From positions 62,001 to 126,000 of the forward strand of contig CAVXYY010000018.1 in the NCBI GenBank assembly GCA_963766195.1: a DNA stretch of 64,000 nucleotides, read 5' to 3'. The notes below the pieces were generated by a model. That model saw only the letters and a program-made list of their open reading frames with translations, was not told the DNA's origin and did not search any database. The DNA is from JAHEFT01 sp963766195 (GTDB taxonomy: Bacteria; Pseudomonadota; Gammaproteobacteria; Xanthomonadales; SZUA-36). Both the position numbers and the translations under genes were made by a program. Shown in pieces: positions 7,987-16,946 of the stretch. Each line of letters starts with the position of its first letter. Position 1 is the stretch's first letter.

Positions 7987-9471
7987 ATGCTCGACACACT
8001 TAAAACCAAGTTGGAACTGAAAAATCCGGCGCTCTTGCGCGAACAGTCCTATATCAACGGCGAATGGGTTTCCGCCGCTGATGGAAAAACCTTTGACGTC
8101 ACCAATCCTGCTGATGGCTCCCTGGTAGCGAGGGTGCCGCAACTGGGCGTTGCCGACGCCAAAAGGGCGATTGAAGCGGCTGATGCGGCCTGGCCGGCCT
8201 GGCGTTCAAAAACCGCGAAAGAACGGTCTGCCATTCTCAGGACCTGGTTCAACCTGATGCTGGCGAACAAGGACGACCTGGCGGCGATCATGACCGCGGA
8301 GCAGGGCAAGCCGCTGGCTGAATCGGCCGGGGAAGTCATGTACGGCGCCTCATTCATCGAGTGGTTTGCCGAAGAAGCCAAGCGGGTCTACGGTGACGTG
8401 ATTCCGACCCACCTGCCCGACCGTCGCATCATTACCATCAAGCAGGGCATCGGAGTTGTGGCGGCGATCACGCCCTGGAATTTCCCGAACGCGATGATCA
8501 CGCGCAAAGCCGGCCCGGCCATGGCGGCGGGTTGCCCGGTGGTGATCAAGCCGGCATCGGAAACGCCATTGTCGGCCCTGGCCCTGGCTGTTTTGGCTGA
8601 AGAAGCCGGCGTGCCGGCCGGCGTGTTCAACGTGATGACGACCACGGATTCCCGCGCAGTCGGCAAGGAATTGACCGAAAGCCCGCTGGTTCGCAAGTTC
8701 TCGTTCACGGGCTCAACCGAAGTGGGCAAGATCCTGATTCGCCAGTGTGCGTCGACGGTAAAAAAAGTCTCCATGGAACTCGGTGGCAACGCGCCGTTTA
8801 TCGTTTTCGATGACGCTGACGTTGATTCAGCGGTGAAAGGTGCGGTGATTTCAAAATACCGCAATGCCGGCCAGACCTGTGTCTGTGCCAATCGCGTGTA
8901 TGTCCAGGAGGGGGTTTACGAGGAATTCGTCGAAAAATTCACGGCGGCGGTGCGGGAACTGAAGGTCGGGCGCGGTGAAGAGGCCGGCGTCAATATCGGG
9001 CCGATGATTTCCACTGACGCGATTAGCAAGGTCGAAGAGTTGCTGAAAGATGCCAAAAACAAGGGCGCCAGTGTTCTCGAAGGAGGCGGACGGCACGAAC
9101 GGGGTGGTTTGTTTTACCAGCCGACCGTTGTCAGTGGCGTAACGGCGGACATGGCCTTTGCCACCGAAGAGATATTCGGGCCGATTGCTCCGATCTTCAA
9201 ATTCTCAACCGAAGAAGAAGCGATTGCGCTGGCCAACGCCACCGAGTTCGGCCTGGCGGCATATTTTTACGCCCGTGACCTGGGCCGGGTATTCCGCGTT
9301 GCCGAGGGCCTGGAGTACGGCATGGTCTGCATCAACGACGGTATCCTGTCGACCGAAACGGCGCCGTTCGGAGGAGTCAAGGAATCCGGTAACGGCCGTG
9401 AAGGCTCCAAGTACGGGATGGACGAATACGTGGAGATCAAGTACATCACGCTGGCGGGCATCAACACGTAG
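7987..9471 (+). CDS. gabD: NAD(P)-dependent succinate-semialdehyde dehydrogenase
   Basis: 494 residues, the normal length for GabD. It has the aldehyde dehydrogenase motifs TPWNFPNA (cofactor pocket), FTGSTEVGK (Rossmann), ELGGNAPF with general base E264, and GQTCVCANR with nucleophile C298; this last form, with two Cys, is typical of succinate-semialdehyde dehydrogenases. It oxidises succinate semialdehyde to succinate, for example from GABA. An AGGA ribosome site precedes the ATG. No GABA transaminase of the usual class III type lies next to it. The TAG stop is part of a REP-like repeat. Confidence 0.88.
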   Translation: MLDTLKTKLELKNPALLREQSYINGEWVSAADGKTFDVTNPADGSLVARVPQLGVADAKRAIEAADAAWPAWRSKTAKERSAILRTWFNLMLANKDDLAAIMTAEQGKPLAESAGEVMYGASFIEWFAEEAKRVYGDVIPTHLPDRRIITIKQGIGVVAAITPWNFPNAMITRKAGPAMAAGCPVVIKPASETPLSALALAVLAEEAGVPAGVFNVMTTTDSRAVGKELTESPLVRKFSFTGSTEVGKILIRQCASTVKKVSMELGGNAPFIVFDDADVDSAVKGAVISKYRNAGQTCVCANRVYVQEGVYEEFVEKFTAAVRELKVGRGEEAGVNIGPMISTDAISKVEELLKDAKNKGASVLEGGGRHERGGLFYQPTVVSGVTADMAFATEEIFGPIAPIFKFSTEEEAIALANATEFGLAAYFYARDLGRVFRVAEGLEYGMVCINDGILSTETAPFGGVKESGNGREGSKYGMDEYVEIKYITLAGINT

Positions 9472-9554
9472 GAGCGGATTCATCCGCGAATTTTTTCCGG
9501 GATTCATCCGCGAATTTTTTTCGGGATTCATTCGCGATTGAAATCGCTCCTACC
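9468..9554. repeat. REP-like cluster with three tandem units, copy 2; also a terminator
   Basis: Starts with GTAGGAGCGGATTCATCCGCG (+) and ends with CGCGATTGAAATCGCTCCTAC, the same element inverted. Between them GGATTCAT(C/T)CGCGA is repeated three times at about 24-bp steps (9476, 9500, 9524). GCGGA-ttca-TCCGC followed by a T-run at 9491-9496 is a good intrinsic terminator for gabD. The TAG in the first GTAGGAGC is the gabD stop, and the TAG in the last, read on the minus strand, is the stop of the RND pump gene. Confidence 0.8.
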
Positions 9555-12500
9555 CTTCGCTGGCCCGGTACTCGTAGGCGTAATACACCACGGGTATCAC
9601 CACCAGTGTCAGCACCGTTGAAACCAGGATACCGAAAATCAGGCTGACCGCCAGCCCGCTGAAAATCGGATCATCCAGGATGAAAAACGCACCCGCCATC
9701 GCGGCGAATCCGGTCAGCGCTATTGGCCGGGTTCGCACCGCGCCGGCGTTCACGACCGCATCGGCCAGCGGAACGCCACGCGCCACCTCGCTATGGATAA
9801 AGTCCACCAGCAGGATGGAATTGCGCACGATAATTCCGGCCAGAGCGATCATGCCGATCATCGAAGTCGCGGTAAACTGGCGGTCCAGCAGCGCGTGTCC
9901 CGGCAGAATGCCGATCAGTGTCAGGGGTATCGGCGCCATGATGATCAGCGGGATCCGGTAGGACCGGAACTGCGCGACGACCAGCAGGTAGATCAGGATC
10001 AGGCCAACCGCGTAAGCCAGGCCCATGTCGCGGAAGGTCTCGTAGGTTACCTGCCATTCGCCGTCCCATTTCAGGCTCGGCACATAGGGATCGGCAGGTT
10101 GTCGAATCAGGTACTGCGCGATTCCATCATCGGGTGATCCCGCATCAGGCAACTCACCCGCAATTTCCGCCATGCCGTACAGCGGGCTGTCCAGCTTGCC
10201 GCTCAGGTCGCCGGTCACCAGCACCATGGGTAACAGATCCTTGTGGTAGATCGCCTGTTCCCGGGTTGTCTGTGTGAAATGAACGACCTCGGAAAGCGGC
10301 ACCAACTCGCCGGATGACCCGACCACCCTCAGGTTGGCGATGGCGTCCGGGTCGGCCTTGGCGCTTTCCTCCAGTTCCAGCCGGATCGGCACCGGGCGGC
10401 GACTGGTGTCGTCGTGCAGGTAGGAAACGTCTTCTCCCCGGATGGCCGTGTCGATCGCGGCCACGATACTGGACTGGGAAACGCCCAGTCGCGCGGCACG
10501 CGGCCGGTCCACGGAAACCAGCAGGCGTTCCTGCTCGGCTTCCAGCGTGTCGTCCACGTCGACGATGTCGGGCGTGTTTTCAAAAACCCGGCGTACTTCA
10601 ATGGCCGTGGCCTCGCGCTGTTCGGCGGTCGCCCCGTAAATTTCAGCAACCAGCGGCGCAATAACCGGTGGTCCCGGCGGAACTTCCACGATTTTGACAT
10701 TGGCGCCAAAAGGCGCGCCGATGGCCTGCAGCGGCGCGCGCACTGACATCGCAATTTCATGGCTTTGCCGCGACCGTTCGGTACGGTCAACCAGGTTGAC
10801 CTGGATGTCACCCTGGTGAGGTTCGGCACGCAGGTAGTACTGGCGCACCAGGCCGTTGAAATTGATCGGCGCCGAGGTGCCCGCGTAGGTCTGGTAGTTC
10901 ATCACTTCCGGTACTGACGTCAACTCCAGCGCCAGCGCGTCCAGCACCCGCTGGGTCTGCTCCACCGGTGTTCCCTCGGGCATGTCCACAACGACCTGGA
11001 ATTCGGACTTGTTGTCGAACGGCAGCATTTTCAGAACCACCCATTGCATCCCAACCAGGCCCACCGAGGCGGTGATCAGGGCCAGCACGACGCCCAGCAT
11101 CACCAACCGGCGTTTGCGGCCGGCCCGGCCAGACAGGAAGGGGCGCAGGTAACGGTCGAAGCCGCGGTACAGGAACTGGTACAAACGGTCGGTTTGTTCA
11201 CCGGAGTGATCTTCACCGGCGCCTCCGGCAGGATGTTCCCGGCCGGAAAACACCCGGTAGAACAGCCACGGTGTGAAAACGAAGGCCACCAGTAATGAAA
11301 TCACCATGCCCATGCTGGCATTGATCGGAATCGGCGCCATGTAGGGCCCCATCAGACCGGTGACGAACGCCATCGGCAGCAACGCGGCGATCACGGTAAA
11401 CGTCGCCAGGATGGTGGGGCCGCCGACTTCGTCGACAGCCTGCGGAATGGCCCGGAACAGGGGCAAACCACTGATGTGCATGTGGCGATGGGCGTTTTCC
11501 ACCACCACGATTGCGTCATCCACCAGGATACCGATGGAGAAAATCAGCGCGAACAACGATACACGGTTGAGCGTGAAACCCCAGGCCCAGGACGCAAAAA
11601 GCGTGATCGCGAGGGTGATCACCACGGCGGCTCCAACCACCAGCGCCTCGCGCCGGCCGAGCGCCAGCCCGACCAGGATGATCACGGACAACGTGGCGAA
11701 CACGAGTTTCTTGATCAGGGTTTTCGCCTTGTCATCGGCGGTGGCGCCATAGTTCCGGGTGATCGTCGCGTGCATCCCGTCCGGAAGCACCGCGCCGCGC
11801 AGGTGTTCAAACCGCGCAATGACAGCATCTGCCACTTCCACTGCGTTAGTACCCGGTTTCTTGGACACTGCCATGGTCACAGCCGGATGTTGTATACCTG
11901 CAGCCAGCCCCAGGTCGTTGGCCGGACCCAGTCCAAAACTGACCCGTGTATCCGGCAGGTCCGGGCCCAGCGTGATCCGCGCAACGTCGCGCAAAAACAC
12001 CGGCCGGCGTTCGCTGGTGCCGACCACCAGTTCCGCAACTTCCTCGGGTGTTCCGAGGAAAGTGCCCGCCTGGACCAGGATATCCTGGTTGTCCGAGGCA
12101 AACGACCCGGCATCGGCCGAGGCATTGGCGCTGGCCAGGGCAGTGCGCAGCTGTTCAAGGTCGATGCCGAAACCGGCCAGCCGCTCCGGATCAAGCCGAA
12201 CGCTGACCACGCGGTCAGGCCCGCCGATGGTGTCGATATCCCGGGTTCCCGGCACCCGTTGGAGTTCCGTTTCGATCACGTGGGCGACGCGCCGCAGTTC
12301 ATGTGCGCCGACCTGCGGATCATCGCTCCATAATGTACCGGTCACGATGGGCACGTCGTCGATACCGCGCGGCTTGATCAGGGCTGGCAGCACGCCGATA
12401 CCCGGTGGCATCCAGTCCTGGTTGGAGTAGACCGCGTTGTATAGCCTGACAATTGCTTCGTCACGGCGTTCCCCGACCTCAAACTGCACCGTCAGGATGC

Positions 12501-12801
12501 TGTTACCGGGCCGGGACACCGAGTAGATATGCTCCACACCGTCGATTTCCGACAGGATGCGCTCCATCGGCGTACTGACCAACTGTTCGACCTCTGAAGC
12601 GCTCGCGCCGGGATAGGCAATGAAGACATTGGCAAAAGTGACGTCGATCTGGGGTTCCTCTTCACGCGGCGTGACGAGGATGGCGAAAAGGCCCAGCAAC
12701 AGGCCCACCAGGGCAAGCAATGGGGTAATTTCGGTCTGCAGAAACCGGGCCGCCAGCGACCCGGAAATACCCAGTTTTTGTTCCTTTGTGTTCCTGTCCA
12801 T
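9550..12801 (-). CDS. RND-family efflux pump, inner-membrane transporter
   Basis: 1083 residues from the ATG at 12801; the open frame extends 54 codons further, but that part overlaps the adaptor gene. A first membrane helix near residues 24-43 is followed by a periplasmic region with the usual duplicated pore domains. The helix-4 motif GILVDDAIVVVEN carries the two Asp residues of the proton relay, which fits drug/lipophile (HAE-type) rather than heavy-metal RND pumps. It works with the adaptor encoded 13 bp upstream and an outer-membrane channel that is not in this window. Substrate unknown. Confidence 0.92.
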   Translation of the reverse strand: MDRNTKEQKLGISGSLAARFLQTEITPLLALVGLLLGLFAILVTPREEEPQIDVTFANVFIAYPGASASEVEQLVSTPMERILSEIDGVEHIYSVSRPGNSILTVQFEVGERRDEAIVRLYNAVYSNQDWMPPGIGVLPALIKPRGIDDVPIVTGTLWSDDPQVGAHELRRVAHVIETELQRVPGTRDIDTIGGPDRVVSVRLDPERLAGFGIDLEQLRTALASANASADAGSFASDNQDILVQAGTFLGTPEEVAELVVGTSERRPVFLRDVARITLGPDLPDTRVSFGLGPANDLGLAAGIQHPAVTMAVSKKPGTNAVEVADAVIARFEHLRGAVLPDGMHATITRNYGATADDKAKTLIKKLVFATLSVIILVGLALGRREALVVGAAVVITLAITLFASWAWGFTLNRVSLFALIFSIGILVDDAIVVVENAHRHMHISGLPLFRAIPQAVDEVGGPTILATFTVIAALLPMAFVTGLMGPYMAPIPINASMGMVISLLVAFVFTPWLFYRVFSGREHPAGGAGEDHSGEQTDRLYQFLYRGFDRYLRPFLSGRAGRKRRLVMLGVVLALITASVGLVGMQWVVLKMLPFDNKSEFQVVVDMPEGTPVEQTQRVLDALALELTSVPEVMNYQTYAGTSAPINFNGLVRQYYLRAEPHQGDIQVNLVDRTERSRQSHEIAMSVRAPLQAIGAPFGANVKIVEVPPGPPVIAPLVAEIYGATAEQREATAIEVRRVFENTPDIVDVDDTLEAEQERLLVSVDRPRAARLGVSQSSIVAAIDTAIRGEDVSYLHDDTSRRPVPIRLELEESAKADPDAIANLRVVGSSGELVPLSEVVHFTQTTREQAIYHKDLLPMVLVTGDLSGKLDSPLYGMAEIAGELPDAGSPDDGIAQYLIRQPADPYVPSLKWDGEWQVTYETFRDMGLAYAVGLILIYLLVVAQFRSYRIPLIIMAPIPLTLIGILPGHALLDRQFTATSMIGMIALAGIIVRNSILLVDFIHSEVARGVPLADAVVNAGAVRTRPIALTGFAAMAGAFFILDDPIFSGLAVSLIFGILVSTVLTLVVIPVVYYAYEYRASEG

Positions 12802-12814
12802 CAGCGGCGACCGT

Positions 12815-13924
12815 TCACTGGCGCCCGGCGGCCACGACCAGGCGGGCCGCGTTGGGATCGGTGACGACGGTTTCGCCGGCATCCAGTCCCGCCAGCACGA
12901 TGACCCGGCCATCAGGCAGCACCCGGCCCAGCCGGACCTGCCGCAGGCGCGGCATGCCGCCATCGTCCAGAACGTATACGGCGGTCAGTTCACTGCGTTG
13001 AACCAGCGCGGAGGTGGGCACGAGCAGCGCCTGTTGCTCCCCGGTCAGGAAACGCACCTTCACCCACATGCCGGGATAGATGCCGTGTTGGCCCTCAGAT
13101 AGCCGCAGACGCACCCGGAACGTGTGGGTCGCCGGATCGGCGTAAGGGAAAATCCTCATCTCTTCTGCCTGAAGGATTTCGCCATTGGGCAGGTCCACCC
13201 AGGCCGCCGCGTCCTTTCTCAGTACCCCGATATCGGATTGGGGCACGTCGACAACCACCCTGAGGTGTTCCAGCGACAGTCCGCTCATCAGTGGCATGCC
13301 AACTGTCGCCATTTCTCCAAGTTCCGCGTGGCGCTCGACCACGATGCCACTGAACGGCGCGCGAACCACGGTGTTTTCAAACTGTTCCTGCGCCCCGGCC
13401 AGGGCGCCTTCGGCGGCGGCAAGCCGGGCCTCGGCTGACTGCAAATCGGCGGTAGTCCGGTCCATGTCGGCCTTCGATATCCGGTCCTGGCTGAACAATT
13501 GCTGGATCCGGCCATAGTTAGATCTGGCCTCGTCCCGTCGCGCACGGGCTTCCTGCGCTGCCGCTTGGGCCTGCTGGAGATCGGCAGAAGCCTGCAGGTC
13601 GCGGAAGCGCACTATGATATCGCCGCGCTCGACGTAGTCGTCCACGTCAACGGGTATCTCTTCGATTCGGGCCGCCACCTGGGATGACACGGTGGAGCTG
13701 CGCTCGGCCTCGACTTCGCCGTCGAAGCTGCGTTCCCGGGTTACCGTTGCCAGCTCCGTCATGATCGTCGGCAGGTCGGCCGCCCACAGCGGGCTGGCCA
13801 GAATGGCTGACAGGGTGCCGAGAATAATGGCAGCCCAGGTCGTCCGGGGACGCCTTCTGAATGCAGCGAATTCCAGGCGGTTGTATCCGTTGATTTTGCG
13901 GTTACTCGTTCGTAATACGTTCAT
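12815..13924 (-). CDS. RND efflux periplasmic adaptor (membrane fusion protein)
   Basis: 369 residues. The N-terminus has a positively charged start and one hydrophobic segment (about 30-48, ending ..SPLWAAD), so it is exported or anchored. The lipoyl/barrel-sandwich halves flank a long Ala/Arg/Gln-rich coiled hairpin at about 108-185, and the APFSGIVVERHAELGE motif marks the second lipoyl half. It is the first gene of a two-gene operon with the pump and links the pump to the outer-membrane channel. A promoter with an embedded palindrome lies about 60-85 bp upstream. Confidence 0.9.
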   Translation of the reverse strand: MNVLRTSNRKINGYNRLEFAAFRRRPRTTWAAIILGTLSAILASPLWAADLPTIMTELATVTRERSFDGEVEAERSSTVSSQVAARIEEIPVDVDDYVERGDIIVRFRDLQASADLQQAQAAAQEARARRDEARSNYGRIQQLFSQDRISKADMDRTTADLQSAEARLAAAEGALAGAQEQFENTVVRAPFSGIVVERHAELGEMATVGMPLMSGLSLEHLRVVVDVPQSDIGVLRKDAAAWVDLPNGEILQAEEMRIFPYADPATHTFRVRLRLSEGQHGIYPGMWVKVRFLTGEQQALLVPTSALVQRSELTAVYVLDDGGMPRLRQVRLGRVLPDGRVIVLAGLDAGETVVTDPNAARLVVAAGRQ

Positions 13925-13983
13925 TAGTCGCGATTCCAGGGTCTGACAGGCGGTCAGAGCGTGTTTTCCATGAAAAGGGAAAC

Positions 13984-14012
13984 ATTATATCAGCATATTC
14001 TAATATGCAAAA
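13984..14012 (-). promoter_or_regulatory. Promoter and operator of the RND efflux operon
   Basis: On the minus strand a perfect -10, TATAAT, lies at 13984-13989, with -35-like TTGCAT/TTTTGC 15-17 bp upstream. The spacer is filled by a perfect 16-bp palindrome, GCATATT-ct-AATATGC (13993-14008). This is the usual arrangement for a repressor of the TetR or MarR type. No regulator is adjacent; MarR proteins are encoded at 36755 and 46276. Confidence 0.6.
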
Positions 14013-14274
14013 CATTAAATTAGAAATATCTACTATAAACGCCCAGCCATCCCTTCGAGATGGGTAAAGGCCCTTAGACCAGCAGCGTCCTGGGTTGCAT
14101 TACGGGCCGGATTATCGGTTGGTCCGCTGGCCTGAATGTGCTTGTCAGCCTTATTACCGGTTCACCACTACTGGCGAAACCCGGCATGATATGGCAGTCT
14201 CAATCGTCAGTATGACAGACTCTCAACTGGCTAACAGCCAGTTTCTCAACTACGTCGAAGGCAGGTACTTCAGG
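14013..14274 (+). other. Leader region of the lactate dehydrogenase gene, no gene seen
   Basis: The frame of the next gene is open back to 14095, but the extra residues are poor in features and the accepted family start is at 14275. A small perfect hairpin CTGGCT-aac-AGCCAG lies at 14227-14241 followed by TTTCTC. An AT-rich stretch (14008-14040) with TATAAA-like sequence could hold the promoter. Nothing else is recognisable. Confidence 0.35.
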
Positions 14275-15444
14275 ATGGGCACACACAATGTCAACCCGGT
14301 CACTGCAGCCGATTATCGGCGATTGGCTGAAAAACGGCTGCCGAGGTTCCTGTTCGATTACATCGACGGCGGCGCCAACGAAGAAATGACGATGGCTGCC
14401 AACATGGCAGACTTTTCGCGTTACCGGCTGAGACAGCGGGTCATGCGGGACGTCGGCGATATTGACACCGTTACGACGCTGTGCGGCAAGCCGTGCAACA
14501 TGCCGCTGGCGTTAGCGCCGGTGGGTATGGCCGGCCTGATGTCCAGGCGTGGAGAAGCGCTGGGTGCCCGGGCGGCAAAAAAGGCCGGCGTGCCGTTCAC
14601 GGCTTCGACGGTTGGTATCTGTTCACTGGAAGAAATCAAGGCTTCGACCGGTGAGCCCTGCTGGTTCCAGCTGTACATGTTGCGTGACCGCGCGATCGTT
14701 GAAAAATTGCTGGAACGGGCTGTTGCAACGGGTTGCGACACGCTGATCTTCACGGTCGACCTCGCGGTCACCGGAATGCGGCACCGGGACTGGCGCAACG
14801 GCATGATCACGGAGGGGTTCAGGTCCCGGGTAGCCAAGTTCCGGCAACTGGTCACCCGGCCGGGGTGGCTGCTTGATGTCGGAATCCGGGGCAAACCGCA
14901 CTTTTTTGGCAATCTGGCCAATGTGACCGCCGAGCCGGTAGACCTGGTGACGCTCAAATCGTTTATCGCCTCGCAATTCGACCCGACCGTAACCTGGAAG
15001 GACATTGCCTGGTTGCGCGGGATATGGAAAGGAAAGCTGCTGATCAAGGGCGTTCTGTGTGCTGAAGACGCGTTGTCCGCGGTGGCGGCAGGCGCTGATG
15101 GGGTGATTGTTTCCAACCATGGCGGCAGGCAACTCGATTGTGTTTCCTCGGGGATTGGAAAACTTCCGGAGGTGGTCAACGCGGTTGGCGGCCAGGTCGA
15201 GGTGTTCATGGATGGCGGTGTCCGTAACGGAATCGACGTGGTCAAGGCCGTGGCGCTTGGAGCCAGGGGTGTTTTGATCGGCCGGCCATGGGTCTGGGCT
15301 GCCGCCGGCGCTGGCGAGCGCGGCCTGGCGGACCTTTTGGACGTGTTCCAGCAGGAAATCCAGGTTGCGATGGCCCTGATGGGCGTCAACCGCCTGGACG
15401 AGTTAACGCCCGACCTGCTGGAACCCGGTTACCCGGATTTTTGA
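14275..15444 (+). CDS. lldD: FMN-dependent L-lactate dehydrogenase (alpha-hydroxy acid oxidase family)
   Basis: 389 residues from ATG 14275, which has AAGGCAGG about 9 bp upstream. This start aligns with E. coli LldD, whose N-terminus also opens directly into the DYR...LPRFLFDYIDGGA region. Key signs are LALAPVGMAGL, FTASTVGICSLEE, WFQLYMLRDR and SNHGGRQLD with catalytic H282, then MDGGVRNGIDVVKA and GARGVLIGRP for FMN phosphate binding. It oxidises L-lactate to pyruvate and feeds electrons to the respiratory chain. Other 2-hydroxy acids are possible substrates. Confidence 0.87.
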   Translation: MGTHNVNPVTAADYRRLAEKRLPRFLFDYIDGGANEEMTMAANMADFSRYRLRQRVMRDVGDIDTVTTLCGKPCNMPLALAPVGMAGLMSRRGEALGARAAKKAGVPFTASTVGICSLEEIKASTGEPCWFQLYMLRDRAIVEKLLERAVATGCDTLIFTVDLAVTGMRHRDWRNGMITEGFRSRVAKFRQLVTRPGWLLDVGIRGKPHFFGNLANVTAEPVDLVTLKSFIASQFDPTVTWKDIAWLRGIWKGKLLIKGVLCAEDALSAVAAGADGVIVSNHGGRQLDCVSSGIGKLPEVVNAVGGQVEVFMDGGVRNGIDVVKAVALGARGVLIGRPWVWAAAGAGERGLADLLDVFQQEIQVAMALMGVNRLDELTPDLLEPGYPDF

Positions 15445-15463
15445 CCGCCCGTCTTGGTATACT
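15435..15463 (+). promoter_or_regulatory. Weak promoter with extended -10
   Basis: TGGTATACT (15455-15463) is an extended -10 box about 35 bp before the next start codon. The expected -35 position (15435-15440) holds GGATTT, which is poor. It could drive the class V enzyme gene separately from lldD. Confidence 0.25.
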
Positions 15464-15497
15464 GATGCCTGCTTTTTGATATGGTCCGGAAACCCGC

Positions 15498-16727
15498 ATG
15501 GCTGATTTCGATCTTGAATTTATCCGCTCCTCCTTTCCCGCTTTCAACGAACCATCGCTGAAGGACTTTGCGCACTTTGAAAACGCCGGGGGATCGTACG
15601 CCTGCCGGCAAACCATCGACTGGCTGGATCGTTTTTACCGGCAAACCAAGGTGCAGCCCTATTACGATTTTCCGGCCTCGAAGACCGCCGGAGAACAGAT
15701 GGATGCAGCCAAACTCCGCATGGCTGCCTGGTTGAATATCGGTGGTGATGAACTGCATTTCGGGCCATCTACTTCCCAGAACACCTATGTGATCGCCCAG
15801 GCCCTGCGGCAGGAATTGAAGCAGGGCGACGAGGTCATCGTCACCAACCAGGACCACGAGGCCAATATCGGCGCATGGAGCCGGTTGGAAGACTCGGGGA
15901 TCGTGGTCCGGGAATGGAAAATAGACCCTGAGACCGCGGAACTCCACCCGATGGACCTGGAAGCCCTGTTGGGGCCCAGGACCAGGGCAGTGGCTTTCAC
16001 GCACTGCTCCAACGTTGTAGCCAGCATCAACCCGGTTCGCGAAATTACCGATCTGATCCATGAGGCCGGTGCCTGGGCCATCGTCGATGGGGTTTCCTTC
16101 TGCCCCCATGGGATGCCGGATGTCGCCGCACTGGGCGCCGACATCTACCTGTTTTCCCTGTACAAGGTCTATGGTCCCCACCTGGGGGCGATGTTCCTCA
16201 GCAGTAAGTTGAATGCCGAATTGCCGTACCAGGGGCATTTTTTCAATGCCTTGAAGCCGGCGGCCCGGTTCACGCCAGCCGGTCCGGATCACGCCCAGAT
16301 TGCCACGGTTAATGGTGTGATGGATTACATGGACTCTGTCTATGCGCACCACCACGAAGACGATGCGCCAGTAGGGGTCAAAGCCGCAGCCGTTCGCGAT
16401 ATGTTCCGTGACCATGAGACCGCCCTGCTGCAGCCGCTGCTGGATTTCCTGTCGGCACACCCCCGCATTCGATTGATCGGCAAGGAACGGGCCGCGGTTC
16501 GTGCTCCCACGGTCGCATTCTCGGTTGCGGGCCAAAGTTCGGTTGCCCTGGCGGCCAGGCTGTCGGACCTAGGGCTGGGTGTTGGAGTCGGTAATTTCTA
16601 CGCCTACCGGCTGGTGGAAGCACTGGGTTATGACCCCGATGACGGCGTGTTGCGCGCCTCGTTCGTGCACTACACTTCGCCGGAAGAAATCACGAAGCTT
16701 ATCGAGGCAATCGACCACCTGGCCTAA
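15498..16727 (+). CDS. Cysteine desulfurase-like class V aminotransferase
   Basis: 409 residues. PLP fold signs: FENAGGS near residue 27, HEANIGAW near 118, the IVDGVSFCPHG segment, and SLYKVYGPHLG with the PLP lysine K223. The last part ends GVLRASFVHYTSPEE, as in Csd/selenocysteine-lyase-like proteins. There is no Cys in the usual catalytic loop of NifS/IscS, so it may not be a true cysteine desulfurase; isopenicillin-epimerase-like or other lyase activity is possible. It stands alone between lldD and the ferredoxin oxidoreductase genes. A REP copy follows its stop. Confidence 0.75.
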   Translation: MADFDLEFIRSSFPAFNEPSLKDFAHFENAGGSYACRQTIDWLDRFYRQTKVQPYYDFPASKTAGEQMDAAKLRMAAWLNIGGDELHFGPSTSQNTYVIAQALRQELKQGDEVIVTNQDHEANIGAWSRLEDSGIVVREWKIDPETAELHPMDLEALLGPRTRAVAFTHCSNVVASINPVREITDLIHEAGAWAIVDGVSFCPHGMPDVAALGADIYLFSLYKVYGPHLGAMFLSSKLNAELPYQGHFFNALKPAARFTPAGPDHAQIATVNGVMDYMDSVYAHHHEDDAPVGVKAAAVRDMFRDHETALLQPLLDFLSAHPRIRLIGKERAAVRAPTVAFSVAGQSSVALAARLSDLGLGVGVGNFYAYRLVEALGYDPDDGVLRASFVHYTSPEEITKLIEAIDHLA

Positions 16728-16740
16728 AAGCGGCTTGTTT

Positions 16741-16766
16741 TGTGGGAGCCAGCCTTGCCGGCGATT
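16741..16766 (+). repeat. REP-like palindrome, copy 3
   Basis: TGTGGGAGCCAGCCTTGCCGGCGATT. This copy looks most like the Pseudomonas REP consensus (GTGGGAGC...TTGCC...GCGA). It lies 14 bp after the class V enzyme stop. The remaining 180 bp up to 16946 hold no gene; a GCGGG...CCCGC hairpin near 16887-16905 is the only other structure. Confidence 0.6.
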
Positions 16767-16946
16767 GTGCCTTTCCCCGCAGTCGGGGGCGGCATGCCCT
16801 CTTCAGGACACGCTCGAGACATCCCTGTTCGCTCGGCACGACGGTGAAATCTGCAATAGCGTCACACCGGCAGGATAATTTTCCATGCGGGATGCGAAAG
16901 CCCGCCAAAACAGTTATGCTTGCGCCAATTTCCCGGTGACCTACAC

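Noticed and set aside
9468..9554. CRISPR-like tandem repeats
   Set aside because: Units are short, touch each other without unique spacers and belong to the dispersed REP-like family.
11476..12333. 285-codon open frame on the plus strand
   Set aside because: Antisense to the RND pump gene; His/Arg/Gln-rich without domain signs.
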